Shown: one piece after another, positions 38,183 through 47,669 of the stretch | How the letters are laid out: the number at the start of each line of letters is the position of its first letter | Position numbering within the stretch: position 1 is the stretch's first letter | IMG/VR virus record: IMGVR_UViG_3300042881_002516 | Coordinates: 1-64,000 of that record | DNA length: 64,000 nucleotides | Strand: one strand, 5' to 3' | Source of the DNA: a virus | Notes under the pieces: model-generated | The model's input: the letters and a program-made list of their open reading frames with translations, nothing else | Told to the model about the DNA's origin: nothing | Databases searched by the model: none | Position numbers and translations under genes: made by a program

Positions 38183-39714
38183 TAGAACGGACTCCCATTC
38201 TTCTTTTGTTCCGGTGTCTCGAACGGCGAATCCTGCCGCTCGAACCGGGGGATGCGCCAACAACGTGTCGCACGGTTCTTGAGGAACAGACTAATCGGCT
38301 CGCCACCGATCTCGCGGATGCGCTGCGCAATCTTCGGGAGCGTCATGCCCTTAAAGTTGTTGCGGTTCAGGTGCGCCTCGAGATCCTTCATGCGGAAGTA
38401 CGTGCGGCCTTCGTCGTCATTGGTCCACGGGCGACCAAGCAGAAGCTCGTCACGATCGAGCGCCTGCTGCAAGTGCGTGCAGAACTCTTCGAGCAAGTCG
38501 TTGAAGCGACCAGTGACAGTCGTGTCCTCGCTCGCAACGGTAATCTGCTCCGTCTCGACCATCTCGGTGAGCAGCGCGTTCAGCATCTGCTCCCAGTCCG
38601 CCTTCTTGATAGCCGGCGGCAGCACGTTCAGCTTCTCGACGCAAGACTTCTGGAAAGCCATCTGGTTGAAGAGGCTCTCCGTATCCAGTTCGATGCGTTT
38701 ACCGTTTACGTCGAGAAACCAAAGCGGCGGCTCGCTCGCATATTTTGAGAGCGCGGATAGCTGCGGTGAATCTGGCCCATGGGCCCCGATCCCGAACTTC
38801 CGAGTCCTGCACAGGCCGCTGTTGCAGAAGCTGTTCAGCGGCGCGTCCTTGCACTTGTACCGGTACTCCTTTTTGTTTATCTGCTTTATGAGCAGTTGTA
38901 CTTCGTTGTTTGGCAGCGGAGGGCTTACGTACTTGTAGTTGTATTCCACTAGCACGTTGTCCCACGTCGCTGGGTGCGCCCTCTTCAGATAGAGGCCGAT
39001 GTTGAACAGCGCGTTGTTTCTTGTCCCCTCGGGGACGCCTTGAGCGCAGATGGCCTGTAGGCATGGTGGTCCGTCCTTTATAGGTGACTCAGGGGCCTTC
39101 GGTTCCTCGGGGAACTTCAGGTCTTTGTCCTGCACGAACGTGTCGTACAGCACATAGAACTCCTCCAACGTGGCGGCCTTGCCGTCATCGTTAAAGGCGT
39201 AACGCATGGTGTCATCGCCGCCAAAGTACGGCAAGTTAAGGAAGTTACCCGTGTCGCCACGATCTACCAGGATCTCCGCCTGCTTCGGGAAGATCTCGCG
39301 ACCGGCCTCGCCCAGAAGCGCAGCAGCGCCTTTGAGGTAACGCTGCATCTCAGCAGCGGGAATCGGTTCTTTGACGAACAGGAACACGTGTGCGCCGCCT
39401 GACTTGCTGCGGCACACGACAAGGGGCAGCTCAAGGCTGCGAATCTTTTTGATTAGGCCGGCATGATCCAAGGGGTACTGATCAATATCAATACATCCCC
39501 AAATGCAGGAGTTATCGGCACGAATGGGAATGATGCCAAGCGACGGCTCGACACCTTCCAGATGCTTGTGCCAAAGATCATCGGTCGGGGGCTTTCGAAC
39601 GACGACGGCTTTACCGGCTTGCTTGCCATTGCCCTTCTCGCCTTCGATTTTGTAGGTCCCATAGGCGATATCTAAGCCCGTAAATATCGCTTTGAACCGT
39701 GTGATGTCGGTCAT
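38182..39714 (-). CDS. Primase of the archaeo-eukaryotic (AEP) type
   Basis: 510 residues. AEP core: CIDID (Asp76, Asp78) after RADNSCIWG, then VVCRSKSGGAHVFLFV (S-x-H around 105-109), GNFLNLPYFGGDD and ILVDRGDT. Next comes a PriCT-like helical region with QGVPEGTRNNALFNIGLYLKR, then CKDAPLNSFCNSGLCRTRKFG, which supplies Cys for a metal or Fe-S cluster. The C-terminal half is helical. AEP primases lay down primers and can act as primase-polymerases. It precedes the SF1 helicase and polymerase in one unit. No DnaG or DnaB was found. Confidence 0.85.
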   Translation of the reverse strand: MTDITRFKAIFTGLDIAYGTYKIEGEKGNGKQAGKAVVVRKPPTDDLWHKHLEGVEPSLGIIPIRADNSCIWGCIDIDQYPLDHAGLIKKIRSLELPLVVCRSKSGGAHVFLFVKEPIPAAEMQRYLKGAAALLGEAGREIFPKQAEILVDRGDTGNFLNLPYFGGDDTMRYAFNDDGKAATLEEFYVLYDTFVQDKDLKFPEEPKAPESPIKDGPPCLQAICAQGVPEGTRNNALFNIGLYLKRAHPATWDNVLVEYNYKYVSPPLPNNEVQLLIKQINKKEYRYKCKDAPLNSFCNSGLCRTRKFGIGAHGPDSPQLSALSKYASEPPLWFLDVNGKRIELDTESLFNQMAFQKSCVEKLNVLPPAIKKADWEQMLNALLTEMVETEQITVASEDTTVTGRFNDLLEEFCTHLQQALDRDELLLGRPWTNDDEGRTYFRMKDLEAHLNRNNFKGMTLPKIAQRIREIGGEPISLFLKNRATRCWRIPRFERQDSPFETPEQKKNGSPF

Positions 39715-39793
39715 TTCTGCTTTCTCGAAAGATGGGGCCTACTTGCATAGGGTGGATGGATCGTCGCCTGTAATTGCTTTCGGCCCCAAGACA

Positions 39794-40567
39794 TTAAAAC
39801 GGTGCAGCGGCAGAAGCAGCGTCACCTTCGCTCTCGTGCTTCCCACGTACTGCACCCGAAGATACAGACAGTGCGAAGGATTTGCACGCGGCGTAAACGT
39901 CGTCTCGATCAATTGTACCAATACGCTCAACTTCCCAACCGAACCACTTGCCCTTGTCGTTTGACTCAGGCTGCGTGGTCAAGCGGTACATTTGGCTGTA
40001 CATCGGCGGGGTGAACAAACCGTTCTTACCCTGCAACTTCACCGACTGCATCATGCTGTTCCACTTGCGGCTCTTCTTGAGCTGCGTGGACTTCATGACG
40101 ATCATTGCCGGAGACGGCGTACCGTCCTCGTCAACTACCATCACGTAATGGTTGGCAGTGTTCTCGATGTAGTTACCGTTGTCGAGGTAGTCCTTGTTCT
40201 CGCCCGGTTCGCGGTGCGTACGGGAGAGGATGTCGGACGTGGCCGGGTAGATGTGAATCGGCGCACCGGAGCCGCTCCCACGGGGAGCCCACTCGATGTA
40301 CTGACGCACGTATGCGCACGGAACCACCACAATGCCCTTCTTACCATCGTAGAGCTGACCGGTGACGCTGTTGTAGATCATGCCGGGGAGTGCCCCGTCG
40401 ACCTCACCAACTTCCGGTGACGTGTTGGTCAGGAGTCGCAGGAACGGCAGGGCGAAGTCGTCCTGATTCATTCCGGCAAAACTGCTGCTGGCATCCTCTT
40501 CGAATGCCGTAGCAATCGCCAACGCGGTGGATGATTCGTTCTTCTCTGCTAAAGCTGTTTTAGCCAT
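39794..40567 (-). CDS. Single-stranded DNA-binding-like protein
   Basis: 257 residues. A central beta-rich domain (ALPFLRLLTNTSPEV, KGIVVVPCAYVRQYIEWAPRG, YVMVVDEDGTPSPAMIVMKSTQLKKSRKWNSMM) and a flexible C-terminus that is modestly acidic and ends with Phe (ESEGDAASAAAPF) like known SSB tails. This family stands next to AEP primase and polymerase genes in many aquatic podoviruses. Single-strand binding in replication is inferred; it could also be a recombination mediator. The gap to the primase start contains a GC-rich hairpin. Confidence 0.65.
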   Translation of the reverse strand: MAKTALAEKNESSTALAIATAFEEDASSSFAGMNQDDFALPFLRLLTNTSPEVGEVDGALPGMIYNSVTGQLYDGKKGIVVVPCAYVRQYIEWAPRGSGSGAPIHIYPATSDILSRTHREPGENKDYLDNGNYIENTANHYVMVVDEDGTPSPAMIVMKSTQLKKSRKWNSMMQSVKLQGKNGLFTPPMYSQMYRLTTQPESNDKGKWFGWEVERIGTIDRDDVYAACKSFALSVSSGAVRGKHESEGDAASAAAPF

Positions 40568-40583
40568 GATTCGTGGTCCTTTG

Positions 40584-41138
40584 TTAAGCTGACTTGATTA
40601 CGGCCTTTTTACCGATGTACGCGCCGAACAGTTCCGTTGGGAACTCCTCGCCACGTGTCACCCGTTCCTTGACCCAGGCCTTCAGGGTCGAGGGTTCTAC
40701 TTTCTCGGACTGCTCGGCAGGGAAACCCTGCTGACCAAGCATGCCGAGGAGACGGTTGCACAACTCGTCCTCGCCACGCCCGAAGCGCACGCTGACGGTG
40801 TTTTTGATGATGTCGTCAAAGCCATGATCCCGGAGCCACTGGAAGGCTTCGGCACGTCGGGCTTCGCTAATCGAGGCGCTGTAGAAGGGCTTCACGTCGA
40901 TCGAGCTGCCATCTTCCATGCGGAAGGATGACATGCCCATCTCGGTGAGGGCTTCCGGAATAGCCTCCTCGGTCAACTTGCGATACTGCTCTTTCAGTCC
41001 CTTGAGCGTCGTTTCCTCGTCCTCGATCTGCTTCTCGAGTGACTTGGCACGACGGGCTAGGGCTGCGATACCGGTGATCTGGTCGTCTTGGACGCGCAGC
41101 GCATCGGCTTCTTGCTCAAATAAGCTCGTAAGGCTCAT
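40584..41138 (-). CDS. Coiled-coil replication-region protein
   Basis: 184 residues. A long coiled coil from about 15 to 65 (RRAKSLEKQIEDEETTLKGLKEQYRKLTEEAIPEALTEM), then FRMEDGSSIDVKPFYSASISEARRAEAFQWLRDHGFDDIIKNTVSVRFGRGEDEL and a C-terminal region with EPSTLKAWVKERVTRGEEFP. The pattern marks a small phage family (occasionally called Gam-like) placed next to SSB-like proteins. AGAAAGGAG precedes the start. Probably an exonuclease inhibitor or DNA-end factor; unproven. Confidence 0.7.
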   Translation of the reverse strand: MSLTSLFEQEADALRVQDDQITGIAALARRAKSLEKQIEDEETTLKGLKEQYRKLTEEAIPEALTEMGMSSFRMEDGSSIDVKPFYSASISEARRAEAFQWLRDHGFDDIIKNTVSVRFGRGEDELCNRLLGMLGQQGFPAEQSEKVEPSTLKAWVKERVTRGEEFPTELFGAYIGKKAVIKSA

Positions 41139-41466
41139 CTAGTTCTCCTTTCTTGAAAAGATCAACCTCTAACGGGATGTAGCGACGTTCGCGTTTGTCC
41201 CACTTGAGGCACTTGAATCGACCGTTGTTCTTAAATGCCGCTACCGCACAACAGATACCTATTGCAGACGGATCACCGATCAACAACAAATAATCGTTAT
41301 CGGTGAACTTGTCCAGTTTGCGTTGAACCCGTCGAACGGTCGGGGCAACGGAAAACGCAATCTGAGCGTTAGGCGGCAAAATCGTCTCAATCTGGCCGTA
41401 ATCCTGGGCACTTGCAATATTGTGTTGCAAGGTCTCAGAAACGACATAAACCTTGGGCACTGACAT
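41116..41466 (-). CDS. Small conserved early protein
   Basis: 116 residues from ATG 41466 (MSVPKVYVVSETLQHNIASA), with AGAAAGGAGAA upstream. The lines PKVYVVSE, DYGQIETILPPNAQIAFS, VQRKLDKFTDNDYLLLIGDPSAIG and FKCLKWDKRERRYIPLEVDLF belong to a small family of early phage proteins of unknown activity. It is the first gene of the minus-strand replication unit after the divergent promoter region and overlaps the next gene by 23 bases. A start at 41520 would extend into the promoter region. Confidence 0.75.
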   Translation of the reverse strand: MSVPKVYVVSETLQHNIASAQDYGQIETILPPNAQIAFSVAPTVRRVQRKLDKFTDNDYLLLIGDPSAIGICCAVAAFKNNGRFKCLKWDKRERRYIPLEVDLFKKGELDEPYELI

Positions 41467-41491
41467 TTCTCCTTTCTCAAAAACTGTGATC

Positions 41492-41520
41492 AGTGTAGAC
41501 TCGCGTTTCAGGGATTGCAA
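41492..41520 (-). promoter_or_regulatory. Candidate early promoter (replication unit)
   Basis: Minus strand TTGCAA (41515-41520), 17 bases, TACACT (41492-41497), pointing at the 41466 gene. It lies in the gap between divergent units. TGATCA at 41487-41492 overlaps the start region. No comparably good plus-strand promoter was seen. Confidence 0.5.
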
Positions 41521-41544
41521 CCCCTGCTAGAAAGCGAGATCAAC

Positions 41545-42996
41545 ATGAGCCAATTTTTACAGACTTACCGATTCAAAAACAAGCCGTTTGCGCATCAAGC
41601 TGCTTACCTTCAACGCTTTTGGGATCACCAAGTAGCGGCACTGTTCGCCGATATGGGAACGGGCAAGAGCTTCATGCTCATCAATAATATAGCAATGCTT
41701 TACGACCAGGGCCGCATCAATGCCGTCCTGATCGTCGCACCAAAGGGCGTGTACCGCAACTGGGTAGACACCGAAATACCCAAGCACATGCCTGAACACG
41801 TGGTCTACCGTGTAGCGCTGTGGTCAGCAACGCCACGCAAGGCGGAGCAGCAGGCGCTTGATTCGATGTTCGAGATCACCGAAGACCTGAAGATTCTGGT
41901 GATGAACATTGAGGCGTTCTCAACGCCACGCGGCACGAAGTTCGCTCAAAGGTTTTTGTTCGTGCACAACGCGATGATGGCTATCGATGAGTCGACGACC
42001 ATCAAAACGCCAAATAGCAAACGAAGCAAAAACACTGAAAAAACAGGCAAAATGGCGAAGTATCGCCGCATCATGACAGGCTCTCCGGTGACCAAATCAC
42101 CGATGGACCTGTACCAGCAATGCGCCTTCCTATCGGATGCCTGCCTCGACTCGCCTTCGTACTATGCGTTCCAAGCGCGCTACGCGGTCGTCGTCGAGCG
42201 ACGCTTGGCGAGCCACAGCTTCAAACAAATCGTCGGCTATCGAAAGCTCGATGAGCTCAAAGAGAAGCTTGATCGGTTCAGCTTCCGCGTGAAAAAGGAA
42301 GAGTGCCTGGACCTTCCAGACAAGTTATACGTGAAGCGTGAGGTCGATCTCACAGACGAGCAGGCTCGTGCCTATGAGCAGATGAAGGTCATGGCATTAG
42401 CGCAGTTCGAGCAGGGCATGATGTCCACAGTTAATGCACTGACGCAGTTGATGCGTTTGCATCAGATCACCTGTGGTCACGTGAAGCTGGATAACGGCAC
42501 GATCATGTCCTTGCCGAACAAGCGCATCGACGAGCTCCTGGCCATCGTCGAAGAGACCGACGGCAAGATGATCATCTGGGCCACGTACCGCCATGACATC
42601 GACGCCATCAAGATCGCCCTACAGAAAGACTACGGCATGGAGAGTGTCGGCACGTACTACGGCGATACCGAGGAAGACGAGCGGCAGCGGGTCGTGGCGG
42701 AGTTCCAGAACCCGGAGAGCAAACTACGCTTTTTCGTAGGCAATCCCAGCACTGGTGGCTACGGCCTGACACTGACAGCGGCCAACGTGGTCGTGTACTA
42801 CAGCAATAGCTTTGACCTTGAGAAGCGGTTGCAGTCGGAGGATCGCGCGCACCGTATCGGCCAGACCAAAAACGTGACGTACATCGACTTGATCGCCGTC
42901 AAGACGATCGACGAGAAGATCGTAAAGGCACTGCGGGATAAGATCGACATCTCGACCCAAGTGCTCGGAGAGGAGGTAAAGAAATGGTTGATCTGA
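41545..42996 (+). CDS. SNF2/SF2-type DNA helicase
   Basis: 483 residues from ATG 41545 (MSQFLQTYRFKNKPFAHQAA). Walker A LFADMGTGKSFML near residue 35; motif II MMAIDESTTIKTPNSKRSK; motif III MTGSPVTKSP; C-terminal half with KMIIWATYRHDIDAIKIAL, GNPSTGGYGLTLTAANVVVYYSNSFDLEKRLQSEDRAHRIGQTKNVTYIDL, which is the SNF2 helicase-C signature. Such phage proteins are likely dsDNA translocases in recombination or replication fork handling. Plus-strand, opposite to the replication unit, and overlapping the exonuclease by 13 bases. Confidence 0.9.
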   Translation: MSQFLQTYRFKNKPFAHQAAYLQRFWDHQVAALFADMGTGKSFMLINNIAMLYDQGRINAVLIVAPKGVYRNWVDTEIPKHMPEHVVYRVALWSATPRKAEQQALDSMFEITEDLKILVMNIEAFSTPRGTKFAQRFLFVHNAMMAIDESTTIKTPNSKRSKNTEKTGKMAKYRRIMTGSPVTKSPMDLYQQCAFLSDACLDSPSYYAFQARYAVVVERRLASHSFKQIVGYRKLDELKEKLDRFSFRVKKEECLDLPDKLYVKREVDLTDEQARAYEQMKVMALAQFEQGMMSTVNALTQLMRLHQITCGHVKLDNGTIMSLPNKRIDELLAIVEETDGKMIIWATYRHDIDAIKIALQKDYGMESVGTYYGDTEEDERQRVVAEFQNPESKLRFFVGNPSTGGYGLTLTAANVVVYYSNSFDLEKRLQSEDRAHRIGQTKNVTYIDLIAVKTIDEKIVKALRDKIDISTQVLGEEVKKWLI

Positions 42997-43694
42997 TCCC
43001 CATCAAACGCCTGTATCAGTACGAGCGCCTCAAGCGCATCGACAGTCCAGACGGACGCAAGTACGTCGACACCAATGAAAACGCCCTGCCTAGTGTCACG
43101 ACTGTGCTATCGGCGACCAAAGACAAGAAGGCCCTTGATGCGTGGGCCGCGAGAGTTGGTGAGGCAGAAGCGAACCGGATCAAAAATGAAGCGGCCACGG
43201 TCGGCACGCACATGCACAACGTCATCGAGCGGATGATCGCGTACCGTGACCTACCCCGCCCGACCAACTGGCTCATGGTCAAAGGTTATGAGATGGGCTA
43301 TCGGCTCGTGAACGAGTACTTCATGAACCTTGAGGAGATCTGGGGGTCAGAAGTACCGCTGTATTACCCAGCTAAGTACGCTGGGACGACGGATCTTGTA
43401 GGGGTCTACCGAGGCAACCCTGCGATTGTCGACTTCAAGCAGTCGCTGAAGCCGAAGAAGCACGAGTGGATCCAGGATTACTTTCATCAGCTTGCTGCCT
43501 ATGCGCTCGCGCACGATGTGGTGCATGGCACTACAATCAGACACGGCTATGTCCTGGTCGCTCTCCAATCCGGTGGCACTCAGGAGTTCAGCACCACCGG
43601 ATCAGAATTTGAGCGATACAAGGAAGAGTGGATGAAGCGCGTCGAGTGTTACCACTCGCCCGAGTGCGAACAGATGGCTAAGTACTTTAGCTAG
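42984..43694 (+). CDS. PD-(D/E)XK exonuclease (Cas4/RecB-like)
   Basis: 236 residues. THMHNVIERM (His76/His78), then AGTTDLVG (Asp137), PAIVDFKQS (Asp150-x-Lys152) and YFHQLAAYALA (Gln169, Tyr173) build the Cas4/RecB-like nuclease core. It is coupled to the SNF2-like helicase, so the pair could make recombinogenic ends or degrade host DNA. No Cys cluster for an iron-sulfur centre is present, unlike Cas4. Its stop region overlaps, tail to tail, the stop of the large structural gene on the other strand; no terminator separates them. Confidence 0.88.
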   Translation: MVDLIPIKRLYQYERLKRIDSPDGRKYVDTNENALPSVTTVLSATKDKKALDAWAARVGEAEANRIKNEAATVGTHMHNVIERMIAYRDLPRPTNWLMVKGYEMGYRLVNEYFMNLEEIWGSEVPLYYPAKYAGTTDLVGVYRGNPAIVDFKQSLKPKKHEWIQDYFHQLAAYALAHDVVHGTTIRHGYVLVALQSGGTQEFSTTGSEFERYKEEWMKRVECYHSPECEQMAKYFS

Positions 43695-46600
43695 GCATCG
43701 GTTGACCGGCGGCTACGCCGGCTGCACCGATGATCGCGTCGTTCGGGAAGAGCTGCTGCATCATCAGTCTGCTCTGCGTCGGGCCACCCGTTGTCGGAGG
43801 CGGACCTCCGGCAGGAGCGCCGCCTTGCGGAGCAGGAGGCTTCTGCATCCCCGGCACGCCACGGGTGGTCGGGGCCGGCGGAACCGGCTTCGGACGCATG
43901 GCGTTGTAGACATCTTGAAGCGACTGGAAGTCTCGCGAAGCAGTCGGTCCCCCCGTCACTGCTTTCGCCTCGGGGGGCTCTTCGTAGTTCGCGTAGTTCA
44001 AGCCAGCAGCCAACAGATACGCGTGCATCGACTTTGCCAAGCGGAACTTCTCCTGTTCGGAGAGGTTGCGACGCAGCAGCATCGACATGAACGCCGGATC
44101 CTGCACGGCCTGTTGCATGGTCTTGCGGACCATCATCATCGGCATCTTGTCAAAGATTTGACGCACGGCCTTCGAACCGGCCGATGCCGCGATCAGCGAG
44201 CCAGGGCCGCCGCCAGAGGCCGCCGTGCCGATCCGCGAACCGACGACGCGCATGGCGAGCTCGCCGACGATATCAGCACCCTGTAAGACGTCTTCTAGGC
44301 CGCGTTTATTGGCCATCGCATCTTCGATGACCATCATGCGATCGGTCAAAGCGCGGATGTTCTTCAACTCCTGCGGCGTCATGATGCCCTGCGTACGCAG
44401 GATATCGGCCAGCGCAGGCTGGTCTAGCGCAGACTTCTTGAAGAACGCGTCACGGAACTTTTTCGGATCCAGCGTGTCCTTGCCGCCCGTCGCCTTCGTG
44501 AAGGCGTAGTCGTAAACGGACGCCTTCAAGCCGCCCATGGCTTCCGGACCCCCGCGCTGCGCGAGACGTGCAATCTGCGCCATGCTGCGCATCGGCGTCT
44601 TGCTGTTAAGCGCGGACGTGATCGCATCGGTCGGGTTCTCGTAGGGAAGAAGTTTCGAGAACGCCATCTGCTTACGGACAGTGGTGTTAAGCGCGCTGTT
44701 CTGCTCAATGACGCTACGGAGCAAGTTCTCGGCTTGCGCGGCATTGGTCAGATCGCCCGTGATGCCCATCTGATCGAGCAGGGTTTTGTTCTCTGCTACG
44801 AACTTGGTGAGCTGACGGGTGTTGACGCGAAGCGCGTTGGTCTTCGGGTCGGTGAAAAGCGCCTTAGATGCCATCAGCCGCAATACGCGGTTCTGGGCGT
44901 CCTGGATCGACGCCACGCCAGCGGTCGAAACCTTCGCAAACTCGCGAAGCATGTCCGCCTCTTTACGAAGCGACTCTGGCATCAGGCCCGGAGCAACCGG
45001 ACCCGCTTCGGAAGCAGCCTTCGTCAGGCGATCGCGCATGAAGCCAACGGCCCCCTCGATCTCCTTCATGCGAAGGGCGACGAGATCCGAGCCCACGCCA
45101 AAGGCGTTGTCGACGAGCGTCTCTGCGGGATAACGTGCTCCGCCCGTGCGCGCCGTGCCGAGCATTTCGTTCGCAAACGTACGCGTGAACGTGTCGTTCA
45201 GGGCATTCGAGAACTCACGTGCCTTGTTGTAGGCCGGATTGTCGAGCTTGTTGAGATCCTGCAACATCGCATCGGCAAGATACGTGTAGAAGCTCGCATC
45301 GGAGACTTCGCCGCGCGCCTTGGCCTGACGCGAGAGCGTCAAGAGGTTTGAGCGGTAGTTGATTAGGTCGCCAGGCTTGGTCTTCTCAAGCGCCTTCTTG
45401 TCCGGCAGATATCGGTAGTGAACGATGCCGGTCTTGGCAAACTGATCCGTGGATCGGCCACGTCGATAGAGATCGATGGCGCTGTTGTTGACGCCAAAGC
45501 TTTCCATGATCCGTCGCACATCAGGCGGGACCATTGAGTCAACAAGCGCAGGACCAATCTGAGCGACGCGCTCGAGATACGCACGAACGGTGTTCTCTGC
45601 GGTGAGTTGCTTGGGCCGTGGCACGAGCTTCTCGGTCGGACCCGGCAGTTCGTTCTGCGAAACGTAAAAGCCGTCCTTGCCTTCCTTACGGCGCAGTTCG
45701 TCGAGCACTCGCGCACGGTTAGCAATCTGCTCCGCCGTCATCGTGGCATCAAAGCCCTCGGAGGCCCACGAGTCGAGCACTTCGCGCTCATTGATGAACG
45801 GATCCAACGCCGCACGGACATTCATCGTCCATACGCGCTCATCGCCTTGCAGGTCGCGTGCGATGGCGTCGTACAACTCCGAATCGCTGATGGCGTTGTA
45901 GTTGTCCTTCATCGGGAAGTAGCCGGCGTCAAAGACGCGCTGCTTCACCGCATCGATGCTGGCAGTACCGCGCTCACCAAGGACGTTCTGGCGAATGTTT
46001 TGACGAACAAGGCCCGGAAGAGACTTGTTCGTGATATCGCGAGCAAGGAGCTCACTGTCGTTGGCAATACCGCCCGTGTTCTTGATGAACACAGACAGCG
46101 GAACCGCCTTCATCTTCGTGAGCCGTGAGACTTTATCCGGGTTCCTGAAGTCGATGTCGTTTGCACGCATGCGCTTCAGTTCGGGCAACAGACCGTTCGC
46201 CCAGTTCAGATAAGTACGATTGACCAACGTATCAGACGGCTGCACCTGTAGGCGCACCTGTCCTGCCGGCTTCATCGCTTCGCGATCGGCGAGATTCCAG
46301 TAGTAACGCTCGGCTTCTCGAGCGTTCTCAAGCGCCTGCTCTACTTCGTCACGGACGATGCGGCCGATCTCGACACGCGCCTGCGGCGAGTCCTTGGTGA
46401 TCTTTGAGATACGCTCTGCGGCACGCAGGTTCGCCCGCTCAAGACGCGAGTTGATGGCGTTCGTGAAGAACTGCTCACGCATCTCCGCTGCAACGCGCAA
46501 GGCTTCAGGCGATCCCGTGTCCTGCAACGCAGCAACGGTCTTCGTGAAGGCTTTGAGCGCATCGTTGCCTTGTGTACGAATCGCCTCAGAGAAATTCGGA

Positions 46601-47655
46601 TCGAGCGTGCCAAGTGCCGCTTCGAGCTGCGCCAGCGTCAAAGATCCCGTCTTTTGAGCCGCAGTCGGACCAGTCGGCGTGCCCGGTTGGCCCGGACGCG
46701 GATAGGTGACAGACACGCCCGGCAACTGCTCGTCGAGGGCCTTGATCAGCGCAGGGATGTCCTCGCCGTTTTCCTCGAGAATAGTGATCAGGCGACGAGT
46801 GGCCTCGTCCTGCGCACGCTGACTGCCGCGCTCCTTGGCAAGCTCACGGCCTTCTGCATTACGAAGCGACCAAAGCTCCTTGAGCCGTCGTCCACCGCCA
46901 GAGGTAATTGTCGGGATGACAAAGAGCGGGTTTAAGAACTTAAAGCCAGCAGCGGACTCCGCAGCAAGACGAGTGACCGGATCGCCTGGATCGAATTCTT
47001 CTGCCACGATAGTGCCCATAGAGGCACCGCCGCCATAAAGCGCTTCTCCCGCCAGATATGACTTCGGAGCCTTGCGAGCAAACTCACCAAGTGCGGTGAC
47101 GTACTTACCGACTCGATCTGCTGTAGCAACCGGGAGGTAGAACGCAGCCGGAGCAAAAGCGATGCTGCCGCCAAGCGTTTTACCGCCCTCAAAGTACGGC
47201 ATCATCTGCTCGTCGGTTGGACCACCAACGATAGCGTCAGAAAGCTGTCTGCCCGTCAGCATGCCGAAGCCAAAACCGAGCACGCCACCGGCAACCGGAG
47301 GCGCAAGTTTCAACTGCGGAGGCATGTACGGGGACAGTCCCGCACCATAGCGCGCACCGGAGATCATGCTGCCTACGGCAGGCAGCGTCTCGATGACACC
47401 CGCCGGCACGCCGCGCATGAAATACTCACTAGCCGCATCCATGAAGCCCGGCGGACCCTTGTCCGGCGTGTGGCCAAAGGAGGCAAGGTCTTCCTGTGAC
47501 AGAAGGCCCACAGTCGCAGGCTCTTCTGGTGGAGCAGTGCCCGTCGGCGGCGTAACCGGCGTCTCGCCAATGCGAGTCACCGTGACGTCAGGCGGCTTAG
47601 GAGCCTGCATCAGTGCCTGAAGGTCCTCTTGGGTAAACTGCGGATCGTCTTCCAT
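43687..47655 (-). CDS. Giant internal virion protein (ejection protein)
   Basis: 1322 residues. After a disordered acidic Pro-rich arm come Gly/Ala-rich hydrophobic stretches near 60-190 (PPVAGGVLGFGFGMLTGRQ, IAFAPAAFYLPVA) that could insert in membrane. Long helical regions follow (for example LESRL-type helices around 350-600 and 800-1100), and a Pro-rich low-complexity C-terminus ends the protein. No lysozyme, peptidase or polymerase motif was recognised. Length, location in the virion block and composition fit the large ejection proteins of short-tailed phages, comparable to T7 gp16. It is last in the unit, with no terminator before the convergent exonuclease gene. Confidence 0.75.
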   Translation of the reverse strand: MEDDPQFTQEDLQALMQAPKPPDVTVTRIGETPVTPPTGTAPPEEPATVGLLSQEDLASFGHTPDKGPPGFMDAASEYFMRGVPAGVIETLPAVGSMISGARYGAGLSPYMPPQLKLAPPVAGGVLGFGFGMLTGRQLSDAIVGGPTDEQMMPYFEGGKTLGGSIAFAPAAFYLPVATADRVGKYVTALGEFARKAPKSYLAGEALYGGGASMGTIVAEEFDPGDPVTRLAAESAAGFKFLNPLFVIPTITSGGGRRLKELWSLRNAEGRELAKERGSQRAQDEATRRLITILEENGEDIPALIKALDEQLPGVSVTYPRPGQPGTPTGPTAAQKTGSLTLAQLEAALGTLDPNFSEAIRTQGNDALKAFTKTVAALQDTGSPEALRVAAEMREQFFTNAINSRLERANLRAAERISKITKDSPQARVEIGRIVRDEVEQALENAREAERYYWNLADREAMKPAGQVRLQVQPSDTLVNRTYLNWANGLLPELKRMRANDIDFRNPDKVSRLTKMKAVPLSVFIKNTGGIANDSELLARDITNKSLPGLVRQNIRQNVLGERGTASIDAVKQRVFDAGYFPMKDNYNAISDSELYDAIARDLQGDERVWTMNVRAALDPFINEREVLDSWASEGFDATMTAEQIANRARVLDELRRKEGKDGFYVSQNELPGPTEKLVPRPKQLTAENTVRAYLERVAQIGPALVDSMVPPDVRRIMESFGVNNSAIDLYRRGRSTDQFAKTGIVHYRYLPDKKALEKTKPGDLINYRSNLLTLSRQAKARGEVSDASFYTYLADAMLQDLNKLDNPAYNKAREFSNALNDTFTRTFANEMLGTARTGGARYPAETLVDNAFGVGSDLVALRMKEIEGAVGFMRDRLTKAASEAGPVAPGLMPESLRKEADMLREFAKVSTAGVASIQDAQNRVLRLMASKALFTDPKTNALRVNTRQLTKFVAENKTLLDQMGITGDLTNAAQAENLLRSVIEQNSALNTTVRKQMAFSKLLPYENPTDAITSALNSKTPMRSMAQIARLAQRGGPEAMGGLKASVYDYAFTKATGGKDTLDPKKFRDAFFKKSALDQPALADILRTQGIMTPQELKNIRALTDRMMVIEDAMANKRGLEDVLQGADIVGELAMRVVGSRIGTAASGGGPGSLIAASAGSKAVRQIFDKMPMMMVRKTMQQAVQDPAFMSMLLRRNLSEQEKFRLAKSMHAYLLAAGLNYANYEEPPEAKAVTGGPTASRDFQSLQDVYNAMRPKPVPPAPTTRGVPGMQKPPAPQGGAPAGGPPPTTGGPTQSRLMMQQLFPNDAIIGAAGVAAGQPMPS

Positions 47656-47669
47656 CTTGCAATGGACCT

